Assembly: GCA_963757135.1 (NCBI GenBank)
Contig: CAVWQE010000010.1
Span: 186,001 to 250,000 of the forward strand
From: Gp1-AA145 sp963757135
Lineage (GTDB): Bacteria; Acidobacteriota; Terriglobia; Terriglobales; Acidobacteriaceae
Length of the DNA stretch: 64,000 bases
Reading direction: 5' to 3'
Every line of letters starts with the position of its first letter. The stretch's first letter is position 1. Made by a program: the position numbers and the translations under genes. Below, piece by piece: positions 25,904 to 35,633 of the stretch. The notes under the pieces were generated by a model. It did no database searches, was not told the origin of the DNA, and saw only the letters and a program-made list of their open reading frames with translations.

Positions 25904-27445
25904 ATGATTGAAAATCGCGAACTAACGATGGACGATTACCAGGCGATGCTGCGGCGGCGCCTCAAGATTATCTTGATACCGGCGCTGCTGGCTCCAATCG
26001 TAGGGTTTGCTGTCTCGTTTGTTTTTTCCCCTAAGTTCACATCGCAATCGACCATCCTCATTGAGCCGCAGAAGGTGCCGGAAGGTTATGTCGCCTCGGT
26101 CGTGACCTCGGACTTGAGCAATCGGATAGCGACTTTGGAGCAGCGCGCTCTCAGCGCGGAGCGGCTGCGACCTCTTATTGAAAATCTCAAGCTGGCGCAG
26201 GGAAATGCTGCTGAATCAAAGATCGACGAAATTCGCCTCAACCTCTCCATTGATCCGGTGCAGGCGGTCAGCATTTCTCCCAATGGCGGCCCCAAGCGGA
26301 AGGACGGAGACGTCCCGGGCTTTCTGTTGAAGTACACCGCGAATAATGCCCGCGAAGCCCAAGCTATCTGCTCGGGTTTGTCCGACATCATGATCCGGGA
26401 AAATTTGAACGATCGGGCACAGGTCGCGCAGAACACCACTGATTTCCTCGGCCGCCAGGTGGAAGAGGACAAGCGCAAGCTCGATGAACAGGACAGTAAG
26501 CTCGCCGACTTCAAAAAGCGATTCATGGGGCAGCTGCCGGTTGACGCCGACACCAATATGAAATATTTGATGGGCCTGAATTCGCAGCTGGATGCGAATA
26601 CGCAGACCCTGAATCGGGCGCAGCAGGACAAGGCGTATGCCGAGTCCATGCTGGCGCAACAGCTCGCAGCCTGGAAATCTTCTCAGAACAGTTCGAATCC
26701 GCAAACGCTTCAGACCCAATTGTCTTCTTTGCAGTCGCAACTCGTGACCTTGCAGTCCCGCTATACCGATGATTACCCCGAAGTAGTAAAGACGAAGCGC
26801 GACATCGCGGAAGTGCAGAAGCAGCTGAATGACATCAATAATGCACCCGCCGCCACCAGCACGACTTCCGACAAAGGCAACTTGCAGGAGCCGCCGGAGA
26901 TTCGCCAGTTGCGCCTGCAAATTCATCAACTGCAGGACCAGATCACCACATCCACGCGCGACCAGCAAAGAATCCAGGAATCGATCAAGGTATTCCAGGG
27001 CCGGGTCGCTCTCAGTCCTGCTGTTGAAGAGCAATACAAGCAGCTGACTCGCGACAACGAAACTTTGCAGAAGCTTTACGACGATGATCTCGCGAAAAAG
27101 CGGGCGTCGGAAAAGCAGACGGCCATGGAACTTGAGCAGCAAGGCGAACAGATGCGGGTGCTGAACCCGGCTGACATGCCTTCGTCTCCCAGCTTTCCGA
27201 ATCGCTTGTTGTTCGCCGGTGGCGGAGTGGCCGCAGGCTTGGGAATTGGCTTGGGCTTGGCCTTCTGGCTTGAGTTCCGCGATACCTCGGTCCGCACTGA
27301 GCAGGATGTGCTTGCCATCCTCGAGTTGCCGGTGCTGTCACAGGTTCCCTGGGTAGGCGTCGAACCGGAAGAGAAAAACGAGAACGGGAAATATAAACCC
27401 CAGAAGAAGTCCAGCGAAGAAAAGAAAGAAACGGTCGAGGTTTAG
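25904..27445 (+). CDS. Wzz-type polysaccharide chain-length determinant
   Basis: Inner-membrane protein of about 513 aa. N-terminal cytoplasmic segment (MDDYQAMLRRRLKII), first membrane helix (residues 24-44), a long periplasmic coiled-coil region rich in Gln, Lys and Glu, a GNVR-like segment (NPADMPSSPSFPNRL) and a second membrane helix with Gly-rich face. The C-terminus is short and charged and has no kinase domain; the kinase is a separate gene. This is the XrtA-system Wzz layout. It controls polymer length with the BY-kinase-like ATPase two genes on. The ATG 25904 start is favoured over 25826, which overlaps the barrel gene. Confidence 0.87.
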   Translation: MIENRELTMDDYQAMLRRRLKIILIPALLAPIVGFAVSFVFSPKFTSQSTILIEPQKVPEGYVASVVTSDLSNRIATLEQRALSAERLRPLIENLKLAQGNAAESKIDEIRLNLSIDPVQAVSISPNGGPKRKDGDVPGFLLKYTANNAREAQAICSGLSDIMIRENLNDRAQVAQNTTDFLGRQVEEDKRKLDEQDSKLADFKKRFMGQLPVDADTNMKYLMGLNSQLDANTQTLNRAQQDKAYAESMLAQQLAAWKSSQNSSNPQTLQTQLSSLQSQLVTLQSRYTDDYPEVVKTKRDIAEVQKQLNDINNAPAATSTTSDKGNLQEPPEIRQLRLQIHQLQDQITTSTRDQQRIQESIKVFQGRVALSPAVEEQYKQLTRDNETLQKLYDDDLAKKRASEKQTAMELEQQGEQMRVLNPADMPSSPSFPNRLLFAGGGVAAGLGIGLGLAFWLEFRDTSVRTEQDVLAILELPVLSQVPWVGVEPEEKNENGKYKPQKKSSEEKKETVEV

Positions 27446-27451
27446 TCTCGC

Positions 27452-28396
27452 ATGTATAAAGAATTTTTCGGCCTTCGGGCGAACCCGTTCAACGTAAATC
27501 CGGATCCGCGCTATTTGTTTCTGACGCGGCACACGGAGGAGGCGCTTGCCTGCCTCACCTATGGCATTCAGAGCCGCAAAGGCTTTGTATTGCTGACTGG
27601 CGAAGTGGGCACGGGCAAGACCACGCTGATCAATAAATTGCTCGAATGGCTGCGAGCGCAGCAAGTGCCGACCGCCTTCATTTTTAATTCGCGGATGAAT
27701 GTTCCGCAGTTCCTCGACTACATGATGGCTGACTTTGGAATTCCTTGCGACACCCGTTCCAAAAGCCAGATCCTGATGCGGCTTTATAACTGGTTATTGG
27801 AGCGATACCGCGCGGGAGAAACTGCGGTCCTGATTGTTGATGAGGCGCAAAACCTCGCGGACGAGGTGCTCGAAGAAATTCGGATGTTAACGAACCTTGA
27901 GACCTTTACCGAAAAGCTTCTGCAGATTGTTCTCGTCGGTCAGACCGAACTGGAACAGAAACTCAAGCAGCCCAATCTACGTCAGCTGCGTCAGCGGCTT
28001 ACACTGCGGTCGAAGACGCACCCCCTAACCCTTGACGAAACCCGGTCATACATCCAGCAGCGTCTTCGGATCGCGGGATCGAACGGTCAAGCGATCTTCG
28101 ATGGCGAAGCTCTGACCGCGATTCACCGTTATTCAAGTGGCATTCCTCGCGTGGTGAATCTGATTTGCGAACACTGTCTGGTGAGTGCTTTTGTCGACCA
28201 GCAGAAAATGGTCAGCGCCGGCATCGTTGATGCCGTCGCTCGTGATTTTGATCTTGGGGACAACCACATCGGGCCGGCAGTCGTGCCACCACCCGCGCCT
28301 GAAAAATTCGATTTGGTGGACGCTCTGAAAACACTCTCAAATTTGGCGGAACGGCTGAAAGAACCGGAACGCGAGTCCAAGGAAGGTAAATTATGA
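27452..28396 (+). CDS. ExeA-like AAA ATPase of the XrtA system
   Basis: A 314-aa cytoplasmic ATPase. It starts YKEFFGLRANPFNVNPDPRY, typical of the GspA/ExeA family, with Walker A GEVGTGKTT, Walker B AVLIVDEAQNL, sensor LVGQTEL and an arginine finger region RQLRQRLTLR. In XrtA loci an ATPase of this kind always sits between Wzz and the tyrosine kinase. The role is unproven; it may power assembly of the export complex. Six bases after wzz, and it overlaps the next gene by four bases. Confidence 0.87.
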   Translation: MYKEFFGLRANPFNVNPDPRYLFLTRHTEEALACLTYGIQSRKGFVLLTGEVGTGKTTLINKLLEWLRAQQVPTAFIFNSRMNVPQFLDYMMADFGIPCDTRSKSQILMRLYNWLLERYRAGETAVLIVDEAQNLADEVLEEIRMLTNLETFTEKLLQIVLVGQTELEQKLKQPNLRQLRQRLTLRSKTHPLTLDETRSYIQQRLRIAGSNGQAIFDGEALTAIHRYSSGIPRVVNLICEHCLVSAFVDQQKMVSAGIVDAVARDFDLGDNHIGPAVVPPPAPEKFDLVDALKTLSNLAERLKEPERESKEGKL

Positions 28397-29295
28397 GCCG
28401 CATTCACGAAGCGCTGAAGAAAGCAGAAGAAGAACGGGCAATGTTGCAACCCAATTCGCGGGTGGAAATGCCCGCAATGCTCGACACCCCGGAAATGCCC
28501 GCAGGAGTTGCTGCTGGTGTTGGCCGCGCCATTCCTGGAATGGCGACTGGGTTAGAGTCCCTGATGGCTCGCAGCCGCCAGGTTCTTTGGCACCCGGATC
28601 CCAAGAAGATGCTTTTCTTCAGCGGCGAGGAACACGCATCGGGGATGGAAGAATTTCGGACTCTGCGCAGCCGTCTCTATCAGGCGCGGGAAAAACAGCC
28701 GCTTTCAAAACTCCTGATCACCAGTGCGCTTCCCAAGGAAGGGAAGTCATTCACTACCGCCAATCTAGGCCAAGTTATTGTGCGCCAACACGGTCGGCGG
28801 GCATTACTGATTGACGCCGATCTGCGCAATCCGCAGCTTCATAACCACCTGGGCGCAGAAATTGGTCCCGGGTTGGGCGATTACCTGCGCGAAGAGGCCG
28901 ACGAGTACTCCATCGTGCAACGCGGACCGATGGAGAATCTGTTTTTGATTCCCGCCGGTCGTACCGCGTCAAATCCGGCGGAGTTGCTCTCTAACGGTCG
29001 ACTCAAGACGCTCTTGCACCGCCTCGAGCCGCTGTTTGACTGGATCATCATTGATTCACCGCCGGCGGTGCCGGTGTCAGATGCTGCCATGTTGGCCAAT
29101 TTCTGCGATGGCGTTCTCCTGGTGGTGCGCTCGAACAGCACCCCGGTCGATGCGGCCCGCAGAGCAAAGGCTGAGTTCACAGGGCGCAATGTTATCGGCG
29201 TTGTCCTGAACGGAATCACATCGGAGCAATCCCCGTACATGCAGTATTACTACTCGGCCTATCCAACAAACGTTAGAACTGAGGACAAGAATTAA
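28393..29295 (+). CDS. BY-kinase-like ATPase (CpsD/CapB type)
   Basis: A 300-aa P-loop protein of the bacterial tyrosine kinase family, separated from its Wzz activator. Walker A is SALPKEGKSFTTANLG, Walker A' ALLIDADLRNP and Walker B WIIIDSPPAVPVSDA. The C-terminus has a Tyr cluster (YMQYYYSAY, about residues 283-291), the usual autophosphorylation site that tunes polymer synthesis. The N-terminal 70 residues form a variable linker (MSRIHEALKKAEEE). The start ATG overlaps the preceding stop (ATGA), so coupling is likely. Confidence 0.88.
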   Translation: MSRIHEALKKAEEERAMLQPNSRVEMPAMLDTPEMPAGVAAGVGRAIPGMATGLESLMARSRQVLWHPDPKKMLFFSGEEHASGMEEFRTLRSRLYQAREKQPLSKLLITSALPKEGKSFTTANLGQVIVRQHGRRALLIDADLRNPQLHNHLGAEIGPGLGDYLREEADEYSIVQRGPMENLFLIPAGRTASNPAELLSNGRLKTLLHRLEPLFDWIIIDSPPAVPVSDAAMLANFCDGVLLVVRSNSTPVDAARRAKAEFTGRNVIGVVLNGITSEQSPYMQYYYSAYPTNVRTEDKN

Positions 29296-29304
29296 GGAGA
29301 AAGC

Positions 29305-30678
29305 TTGATCCGCCTGTTCAATGTTTACTACCCGATCCGCACCCTGGTGCTATTCGGCGGTGAGGCCTTGCTGGTACTCACCTCATTTTTGATTGCTGCA
29401 GTGTGGCAGCATCCCTACGACAGCTATGTCGTCCTCAACTATGAGGGCGGATATTTCAAGATCATCGGCGCGACCGTGGCGGTGCTGATCTTCTCGCACC
29501 TGTTCGACCTGTACGAGCCGGCGCGCATGAATGCCCGGGGCGAGCTGTACTTCCGGCTTCTCCTGGTTCCTGGCCTCTTGGCTCTTGCAATCGCAGCTCT
29601 GGCGTACGTTTTCCCTAACGTTCTGTTAGGCAATAATTCCGTGGTCTTAGGGTTATTGCTGGTCACCGCTGCTCTGTTTGGCTGGCGCATGATGTATGCG
29701 TGGATGGCACAGAAGCCTTACCTCCGCGAGCGGGTTTACGTTTTGGGAATGGGAGAGCGGGCGCAGCGGCTCGTCAACGGCTTGCGCACGCGCTCGGAAT
29801 TAGGAATCGAAGTCATTGGATGGAGCGGCAACGTAGAAGGCGCCATGACCCGCGAAGCCATCGCCGCGCACCTGATGGAATTAATCCATTCGCATCGAGT
29901 ACACAGGGTCATTGTTGCCATGTCCGACCGCCGTGGCACGCTGCCCGTTATGGAGATGTTGCAGCTTCGCCTGAATGGAATCAAAATTGAAGAGGCTACT
30001 ACCTGGCTGGAGAAGATCTCTGGCCGCATCGAAGTCGATAATCTTTATCCCAGCTGGCTCATCTTTGTGGACGGGTTCCGATTCAGCGCCAGTTTCCTGT
30101 TGCTGCGGCGTATTCTCGCGATCCTGGCATCTGGGATCATCCTGCTGGTTGTTCTGCCGATTATCCCCTTTGTGATTCTGGCCATCAAACTCGATTCGCG
30201 CGGGCCCGTGTTATACCGGCAAAAGAGGGTCGGACTAGGCAGTAAAGTTTTCTACTGTTACAAGTTCCGTACCATGCGGCAGGATGCCGAAGCTGATACT
30301 GGGGCGACCTGGGCTCTGGATGACGATCCGCGCATTACCAAGGTAGGGCAGTTCCTGCGCACCGCGCGCCTCGATGAAATTCCGCAGCTCTGGTGCGTGC
30401 TCAAGGGTGATATGAGTTTTGTCGGACCTCGGCCCGAGCGCCCTGAGTTCGTCGAGATGCTGGCGCGCGAAATCCCCTTTTACGAAGTTCGCAACGCCGT
30501 GAGGCCCGGGATCACGGGCTGGGCGCAGGTGCGCTACAAGTATGGCAACACCGTCGAAGACTCTAAAGAAAAACTGCAATACGATCTCTACTACATCAAA
30601 AACATGTCGCTGGGCCTGGACCTGATGATCATGTTCCAGACCATCAAGATCGTGCTGCTTGGCCGGGGAGCACAGTGA
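29305..30678 (+). CDS. Polyprenyl-phosphate sugar phosphotransferase (EPS priming enzyme)
   Basis: Starts the repeat unit by moving a sugar-1-phosphate onto undecaprenyl phosphate at the inner membrane. The 457-aa protein has four N-terminal membrane segments, a CoA-binding-like domain (RERVYVLGMGERA), a fifth membrane helix and the C-terminal WbaP-type catalytic domain: SRGPVLYRQKRVG, FYCYKFRTMR, RTARLDEIPQL, GDMSFVGPRPERP. It corresponds to the EPS/PEP-CTERM system sugar transferase subfamily. The start codon is TTG at 29305 with AAGGAG five bases before it; no nearby ATG is in frame. The sugar cannot be read from sequence. Confidence 0.9.
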   Translation: MIRLFNVYYPIRTLVLFGGEALLVLTSFLIAAVWQHPYDSYVVLNYEGGYFKIIGATVAVLIFSHLFDLYEPARMNARGELYFRLLLVPGLLALAIAALAYVFPNVLLGNNSVVLGLLLVTAALFGWRMMYAWMAQKPYLRERVYVLGMGERAQRLVNGLRTRSELGIEVIGWSGNVEGAMTREAIAAHLMELIHSHRVHRVIVAMSDRRGTLPVMEMLQLRLNGIKIEEATTWLEKISGRIEVDNLYPSWLIFVDGFRFSASFLLLRRILAILASGIILLVVLPIIPFVILAIKLDSRGPVLYRQKRVGLGSKVFYCYKFRTMRQDAEADTGATWALDDDPRITKVGQFLRTARLDEIPQLWCVLKGDMSFVGPRPERPEFVEMLAREIPFYEVRNAVRPGITGWAQVRYKYGNTVEDSKEKLQYDLYYIKNMSLGLDLMIMFQTIKIVLLGRGAQ

Positions 30679-30691
30679 ACGGGTGCTCACA

Positions 30692-31813
30692 ATGAAGTGG
30701 ATTTTCTGGAGTTCGGTGAGCATCCTGGCCTATACCTATGCCGGATATCCAGCGTGGCTTTGGCTGCGCTGCCGATTTCGGGCTCACCCGGTCAAAGCAT
30801 CAGCCGGCACTCCATCTATTTCAATCGTCATGGTTGTGCGAAACGAGGCCGGTGTTCTTGAAGAGAAATTGCGTAATTTGCTGGCACTTGACTATCCCGT
30901 AGAGCTTATCGAGGTCATTGTCGTATCGGATGGATCCTCTGACGGCACCAACAACATTATTCGGCAGCACACGCAGAATCCCCGCCTGCAAGTCGTACTG
31001 AGCGCTGAGTCGCGCGGCAAAGCCGCTGGGCTAAACGATGCAGTTGCGCTTGCGCACGGCGATGTCATTTTATTTACCGACGCGCGGCAGAAGATCGAGC
31101 GTGGCGCCCTGAGGCTGCTGGCGGCCCAGTTTGCCGACCCCGCTATAGGCTGCGCCAGCGGTGAACTGATGCTGGGAAATCCAGATTCAGGCGAAGTGGT
31201 GCGTGGCATGGGACTTTATTGGCGCATCGAGAAAACCATCCGCGAGATGGAGTCGGCGTCCGGATCAGTTGTTGGCGCAACCGGCGCACTGTATGCCGTC
31301 AGGCGGCAGTTGCTGGTTCCGGTGCCTGCGGGCACGATTCTGGACGATGTTTATATTCCCATGCATGTCGTCCGGCAGGGATTTCGCGTCATTTTCGTCC
31401 CCAGTGCTCACGCCTGGGATGTGGTTGACCAGGGCACGGAACGCGAGTTTTCCCGAAAGGTGCGTACTCTGACCGGTAATTATCAACTGGTGCAACTCGC
31501 GCCCTGGCTGCTAGGTTCATCGAATCCGCTGCGATTTGAATTTGTCAGTCACAAACTGCTACGGCTGTTTGCTCCTTTCGCATTAGCGGCAGCATTGATC
31601 GCGGCGCTGGCTTTGCCGCAGCCTATCTATCGTGCTGCGCTTTTATTGCAGATCGCATTCTATGCCCTAGGCTTAGTTGCGATGACTAAGTGGCTCAGAG
31701 GGCCATTGGCGCGCGTCGCTGATGCAGCACGCACGTTCGTGGTCCTCAATTCTGCCGCCGTAGTTGCATTCATCAAATTCGTGACCGCCCGCCGCGTGGC
31801 CTGGGTCAGGTGA
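30692..31813 (+). CDS. Membrane glycosyltransferase, family 2
   Basis: A 373-aa GT2 enzyme. An N-terminal membrane helix leads into the GT-A domain: SIVMVVRNEAGVLEEKL, VIVVSDGSSDGT (nucleotide-binding DGSSDGT), FTDARQKIERGAL (the DXD position reads TDA), GATGALYAVRR, DDVYIP and the late QGTEREFSRKVR, as in processive or CESA-like transferases with C-terminal helices. Two or three hydrophobic segments end the protein. The ATG at 30692 replaces an earlier in-frame start within the previous gene. Its stop overlaps the next start. Confidence 0.87.
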   Translation: MKWIFWSSVSILAYTYAGYPAWLWLRCRFRAHPVKASAGTPSISIVMVVRNEAGVLEEKLRNLLALDYPVELIEVIVVSDGSSDGTNNIIRQHTQNPRLQVVLSAESRGKAAGLNDAVALAHGDVILFTDARQKIERGALRLLAAQFADPAIGCASGELMLGNPDSGEVVRGMGLYWRIEKTIREMESASGSVVGATGALYAVRRQLLVPVPAGTILDDVYIPMHVVRQGFRVIFVPSAHAWDVVDQGTEREFSRKVRTLTGNYQLVQLAPWLLGSSNPLRFEFVSHKLLRLFAPFALAAALIAALALPQPIYRAALLLQIAFYALGLVAMTKWLRGPLARVADAARTFVVLNSAAVVAFIKFVTARRVAWVR

Positions 31814-33072
31814 GTGGAGTAGCCTTGAGAATTCTGTGGGTCAAAGCGAACAAGTTGCTGCCTGTGCACAGTGGCGGCGATATCCGTTCTTACAATATCG
31901 CCCGGCAACTAGCGCGCCGACATGAGCTGACGTTTTTTTCGTACTACGACGGAACGAAGGACCCGGATTATGAGCGACAGCTTTGCGACTGCTTCCCGGG
32001 TGCGATCTGCATTGCGACAGAAAAATCCGAGGGGTCATTCCTTAATCGTGGCATCGACTATGTGGGTCGCCTGGCGTCGCCCCTGCCATATGCCGTCGGT
32101 CGATTTGCTTGCAGGGCCGTCCAGCAGAAACTTCAGGAACTCTTTGACGAGCACAGCTTCGACCTCGCTATCTGCGACTTCCTAGACGCCGCCGTCAATT
32201 TTCCCTTGCGCCTTTCCACTAGAAGTGTTTTGTTCCAGCACAATGTGGAATCGGAAATCTGGAGGCGCCACGCGGCCACGGAATCCAATCCCGTGAAACG
32301 CCGGATGTACGGCGTCGAGTTCAAGAAGATGGAGCGCTTTGAGAGCCGGGCGGTGAGGAAGTTTCATCACGTAATCGCAGTTTCGGAGCATGACCGAAGC
32401 CTTATGGAAGCATGGGTGGAAGGCTTGCGCATTACCGTGGTCCCAACCGGAGTTGATCTGGAACACTACAAGCCCGACTTCAACAACAATCCGGTGTCGC
32501 CGATCGTGATGTTCGTGGGCGCGATGGACTGGGAGCCGAACATAGATGCGATGGAATATTTCTGTCGCCAGATTTGGCCGGTGGTGCTCGCACGCATGCC
32601 CGACGCGAGGCTGCGCATCGTAGGCAGAAATCCCGGAGAGCGGGTACATGCCTTGTCAGCGCCTTCGGTGGAAATCACTGGCCGCGTTTCCTCAGTTGCT
32701 GAGCACCTGCATGATGCTGCGGTCGTAGTAGTGCCGCTCCGTATCGGCGGCGGTACTCGTCTGAAAATTTATGAAGCAATGGCGGCCGGCAAAGCCGTGG
32801 TCTCAACTTCTGTCGGCGCTGAGGGGTTGGATGTGCATCATGGCCGCGACATCGTGCTGGCTGACGGTCCTGACTCTTTTTCCGATGCGGTCTCGACTTT
32901 ATTGCAAGACGATCTCAGGCGCCAGCAATATGAACGTGCCGCAGCAGAATTGGCCGCACACTACGATTGGGCCGTGATCGGCGACCAGTTCGGCCGCACT
33001 TTGGAAATGCTGGACGGCGACCAAGCATTGGATGGGTCGGAAAGGGCGCACGCTGGCGTGCAGGTTTGGTGA
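31810..33072 (+). CDS. Glycosyltransferase family 4 of the XrtA/EPS type
   Basis: A 420-aa GT-B enzyme. The N-terminus ILWVKANKLLPVHSGGDIRSYN is characteristic of the exosortase-associated transferases. C-terminal motifs include VVPTGVDLEHYKPD, MFVGAMDWEPNIDAM, EHLHDAAVVVVPLRIGGGT and KIYEAMAAGKAVVSTSVGAEG. The start codon is GTG 31810, overlapping the previous TGA, so translational coupling is expected; a TTG 15 bases later could also serve. It probably adds one sugar to the lipid-linked repeat unit; donor unknown. Confidence 0.87.
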   Translation: MSGVALRILWVKANKLLPVHSGGDIRSYNIARQLARRHELTFFSYYDGTKDPDYERQLCDCFPGAICIATEKSEGSFLNRGIDYVGRLASPLPYAVGRFACRAVQQKLQELFDEHSFDLAICDFLDAAVNFPLRLSTRSVLFQHNVESEIWRRHAATESNPVKRRMYGVEFKKMERFESRAVRKFHHVIAVSEHDRSLMEAWVEGLRITVVPTGVDLEHYKPDFNNNPVSPIVMFVGAMDWEPNIDAMEYFCRQIWPVVLARMPDARLRIVGRNPGERVHALSAPSVEITGRVSSVAEHLHDAAVVVVPLRIGGGTRLKIYEAMAAGKAVVSTSVGAEGLDVHHGRDIVLADGPDSFSDAVSTLLQDDLRRQQYERAAAELAAHYDWAVIGDQFGRTLEMLDGDQALDGSERAHAGVQVW

Positions 33073-33076
33073 TGAC

Positions 33077-34393
33077 GTGCCGACGATAGTGGCAGAAATT
33101 CCGGGCAAGTCCAAGCCGAGCAAGTCGCTGGGCATGGCATTTTTCTGGTTGAGCGGGTTTTACTTCGTCTATTGCATACGCCCGGAAGACTGGATTCATC
33201 CGCTGGCTACAATCCCGCTTGCCAAAATCACCGGGATTTGCGCCTTTTTGGCTTTTCTGCTGGGATCAAGCCGAGGCAATCGCCGAATCAGCCAGCTTCC
33301 GGTCGAAGCGCACTACCTGTTGGCGATGATTGCCATCCTCATGATCTCGTCGCTGGTCTCGCCAGTTTGGAAAGGCGGTGCGATCTCACACACCTTGGAT
33401 TTTTCGAAGGTGTATATCGTTTGGATCCTGACGTTCCTGTTGGTCACGGATGTTCGCAAGTTACGCCGTATTATCTTCATTCAGGCGGGCTCTGTTCCGG
33501 TTGTTTGCCTGATCTCGCTTGTCAAAGGCCGCGGTGTTGCCCGCCTGGACGGCGTGTTAGGCGGCATTTACTCTAACCCGAACGACCTGGCGTTTGCCAT
33601 CGTGCTCTCATTGCCGTTTTGCCTGATGTTCCTGCTGACCAGTCGCAAAGTCATTTATAAGCTGCTGTGGGCTGGTGGCATGTTCGTCATGCTAACGGCT
33701 CTGTTCAGAACCGGGTCGCGAGGAGGGTTCATCACCTTGGTCGCGGCCGGAGTTGTCTGCCTTTGGCACTTCGGAGTGAAAGGGAAGCGGCTTTATTTGA
33801 TCGTGGTTTCTGGAGTGGCGGTCATCGTTCTTCTCTTCACTTCAGGCGGAGTCATGCGGCAGCGATTTTCCAGCCTGTGGGACGATGAATTGGACACGCA
33901 CCAGGAGAAAGTCGCGTACGAATCCTATGAGCAGCGCTCTTTCCTGATGCAGAGGGCACTTGAGGGTATTCAACATTATCCGATTCTGGGCATAGGCACC
34001 CAGAATTTCGAAACCTATTCCACTGTCTGGCGCGAAGTCCACATGACTTACCTGCAGATTGCGGTCGAGGGCGGAATTCCGTCGTTAATCCTCTATCTTT
34101 TGTTCTTCTGGCGCGGTTTCCGCAATTTGAAATGTTTGCTCAAACGCAAAGACCTGGATCCTGACCTGAAGCTGTTTACCGGTGCGCTGCACGCTTCTTT
34201 GATCGGCTTCGGATGTGGCGCGTTGTTCTCGCCGGAGGCCTATCAGTTCTTTCCGTATTTTGCGGTTGCTTACACGTCGGCTTTGCTGGCTTTCGTAAGC
34301 GAGAACGACAAAAGGCTGAAGCGCGCCCAGGCGGAGCATCAGGTGCAACGCACCGAACTGGTTCGTCCGCCGCGAATTCCGGTGCACATCTAG
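33077..34393 (+). CDS. O-antigen ligase/polymerase-like membrane protein
   Basis: About 438 aa with ten or more membrane segments and a long periplasmic loop (about residues 265-320, SSLWDDELDTHQEKVAYES). The pattern IEGIQHYPILGIGTQNF is close to the O-antigen ligase/Wzy motif HN-GIG. Exosortase A-type EPS loci carry such a protein as the putative polymerase or O-glycosylation ligase. Start choice is uncertain: GTG 33077 follows the previous stop directly. ATG 33032 would overlap that gene by 41 bases, and ATG 33134 would shorten it. Confidence 0.78.
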   Translation: MPTIVAEIPGKSKPSKSLGMAFFWLSGFYFVYCIRPEDWIHPLATIPLAKITGICAFLAFLLGSSRGNRRISQLPVEAHYLLAMIAILMISSLVSPVWKGGAISHTLDFSKVYIVWILTFLLVTDVRKLRRIIFIQAGSVPVVCLISLVKGRGVARLDGVLGGIYSNPNDLAFAIVLSLPFCLMFLLTSRKVIYKLLWAGGMFVMLTALFRTGSRGGFITLVAAGVVCLWHFGVKGKRLYLIVVSGVAVIVLLFTSGGVMRQRFSSLWDDELDTHQEKVAYESYEQRSFLMQRALEGIQHYPILGIGTQNFETYSTVWREVHMTYLQIAVEGGIPSLILYLLFFWRGFRNLKCLLKRKDLDPDLKLFTGALHASLIGFGCGALFSPEAYQFFPYFAVAYTSALLAFVSENDKRLKRAQAEHQVQRTELVRPPRIPVHI

Positions 34394-34418
34394 CGCGCGG
34401 CAACGAGCAATAGCATTC

Positions 34419-35630
34419 ATGGAAAAGCCGCAAACCACCCCCGCCACGAAGGGCAGCAAGCTGAAGCGCAGGGTGACGTATGCCTTCAAGACCGTGCCCC
34501 CCTATCTCTGGCAGCAGCTTACGCGGCATCCGCCGACGGGATCGGTGCACCTGATCATCGCGATTGCCGATCACTTTGAGCCGAGCAGCATGCCCGGCAA
34601 TTTCGCAGGCTATGCTCCACGTGAAATTCAAGAACAGCGGGTAGAAAACTGGTGCGCACGGTATCCTCAAAACTTTCGCGAATTTCGCGATAGCGAGGGT
34701 CGTCCGTTCACGCATACTTACTTTTATCCGGCGGAACAGTATGACCGCTCACAAGTTGAGCAGATTGCCGATTTATGCCATGCCGGATGGGGCGAGGTCG
34801 AAATCCATCTGCATCACGGCCTGACGGAACCCGCGACCACTGAAAGCACGCACGAGCAACTGGTAAGCTTTCGTAATGCGCTGTCGCGGGATCACGGGTG
34901 TCTATCGTATAAAGACGGCGACAGCTCTCCCCAATACGCTTTTGTCCACGGGAATTTCGCGCTGGCTAATTCTGCCGCCGGGTTTGCCTGTGGCGTAGAT
35001 GACGAGATGCGGATCCTCGCCGAAACCGGTTGCTATGTGGACATGACTTATCCCACGTCAGCTTTTCATCCCGCGCAGATTTCGAAGCTGAATTCGATTT
35101 ACGAATGCGGATCGTCGTTGCAAGAAAGAGCGTCACACCGCCGCGGGCATGATTTGAGAGCGGGACGTCCCGTCGCGGCTCTTCCGTTTCTCATTCAGGG
35201 GCCGTGGGCGCTGGATTTCGATCGGCAATCCCGGAATGGCATAGGACGCATAGAAAACGGAGCTTTGACTGCTGCCAACCCGCCCTCGATCCGCCGCTTG
35301 CAATTATGGAAGAAAGCAGCAATTGCCGTTACCGGTAGGCCCGACTGGGTTTTCATCAAGCTCGACGCCCATGGGATGTACCCTACCGATACCGAAACGG
35401 TTCTCGGAATCCCCACTCAGAATTTTATGAAAGAGCTCATCTCGGGCGCCGTCGAACGACGAGAGACACTTCACTTTGTTTCGGCGCGCGAGATGGCAAA
35501 CATCGCCTTTGCCGCATGCGATGGCCGCGACGGCAATCCGGGCGATTATCGCGACTACCGCTATCGTTTGCAGAAAAACAGCTCGCCGCATGACACCAAA
35601 TTTGATCAACCGGTGGCGGTGAAGGCATAG
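34419..35630 (+). CDS. Deacetylase-like protein of unknown family
   Basis: A 403-aa protein without signal peptide. It has the look of a polysaccharide deacetylase-type fold: an early acidic-His pair (ADHFEP, residues 50-55), a His cluster (EVEIHLHHG, residues 126-134) and a third His-Gly (FVHGNFAL, residues 175-182), with KLDAHGM near the end. The usual deacetylase order is altered, and no standard domain is certain. It sits between the polymerase and the amidotransferase in a tight operon (26 and 4 bases), so action on the EPS repeat or a precursor is likely. Function is inferred from context only. Confidence 0.6.
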   Translation: MEKPQTTPATKGSKLKRRVTYAFKTVPPYLWQQLTRHPPTGSVHLIIAIADHFEPSSMPGNFAGYAPREIQEQRVENWCARYPQNFREFRDSEGRPFTHTYFYPAEQYDRSQVEQIADLCHAGWGEVEIHLHHGLTEPATTESTHEQLVSFRNALSRDHGCLSYKDGDSSPQYAFVHGNFALANSAAGFACGVDDEMRILAETGCYVDMTYPTSAFHPAQISKLNSIYECGSSLQERASHRRGHDLRAGRPVAALPFLIQGPWALDFDRQSRNGIGRIENGALTAANPPSIRRLQLWKKAAIAVTGRPDWVFIKLDAHGMYPTDTETVLGIPTQNFMKELISGAVERRETLHFVSAREMANIAFAACDGRDGNPGDYRDYRYRLQKNSSPHDTKFDQPVAVKA

Positions 35631-35633
35631 CCT

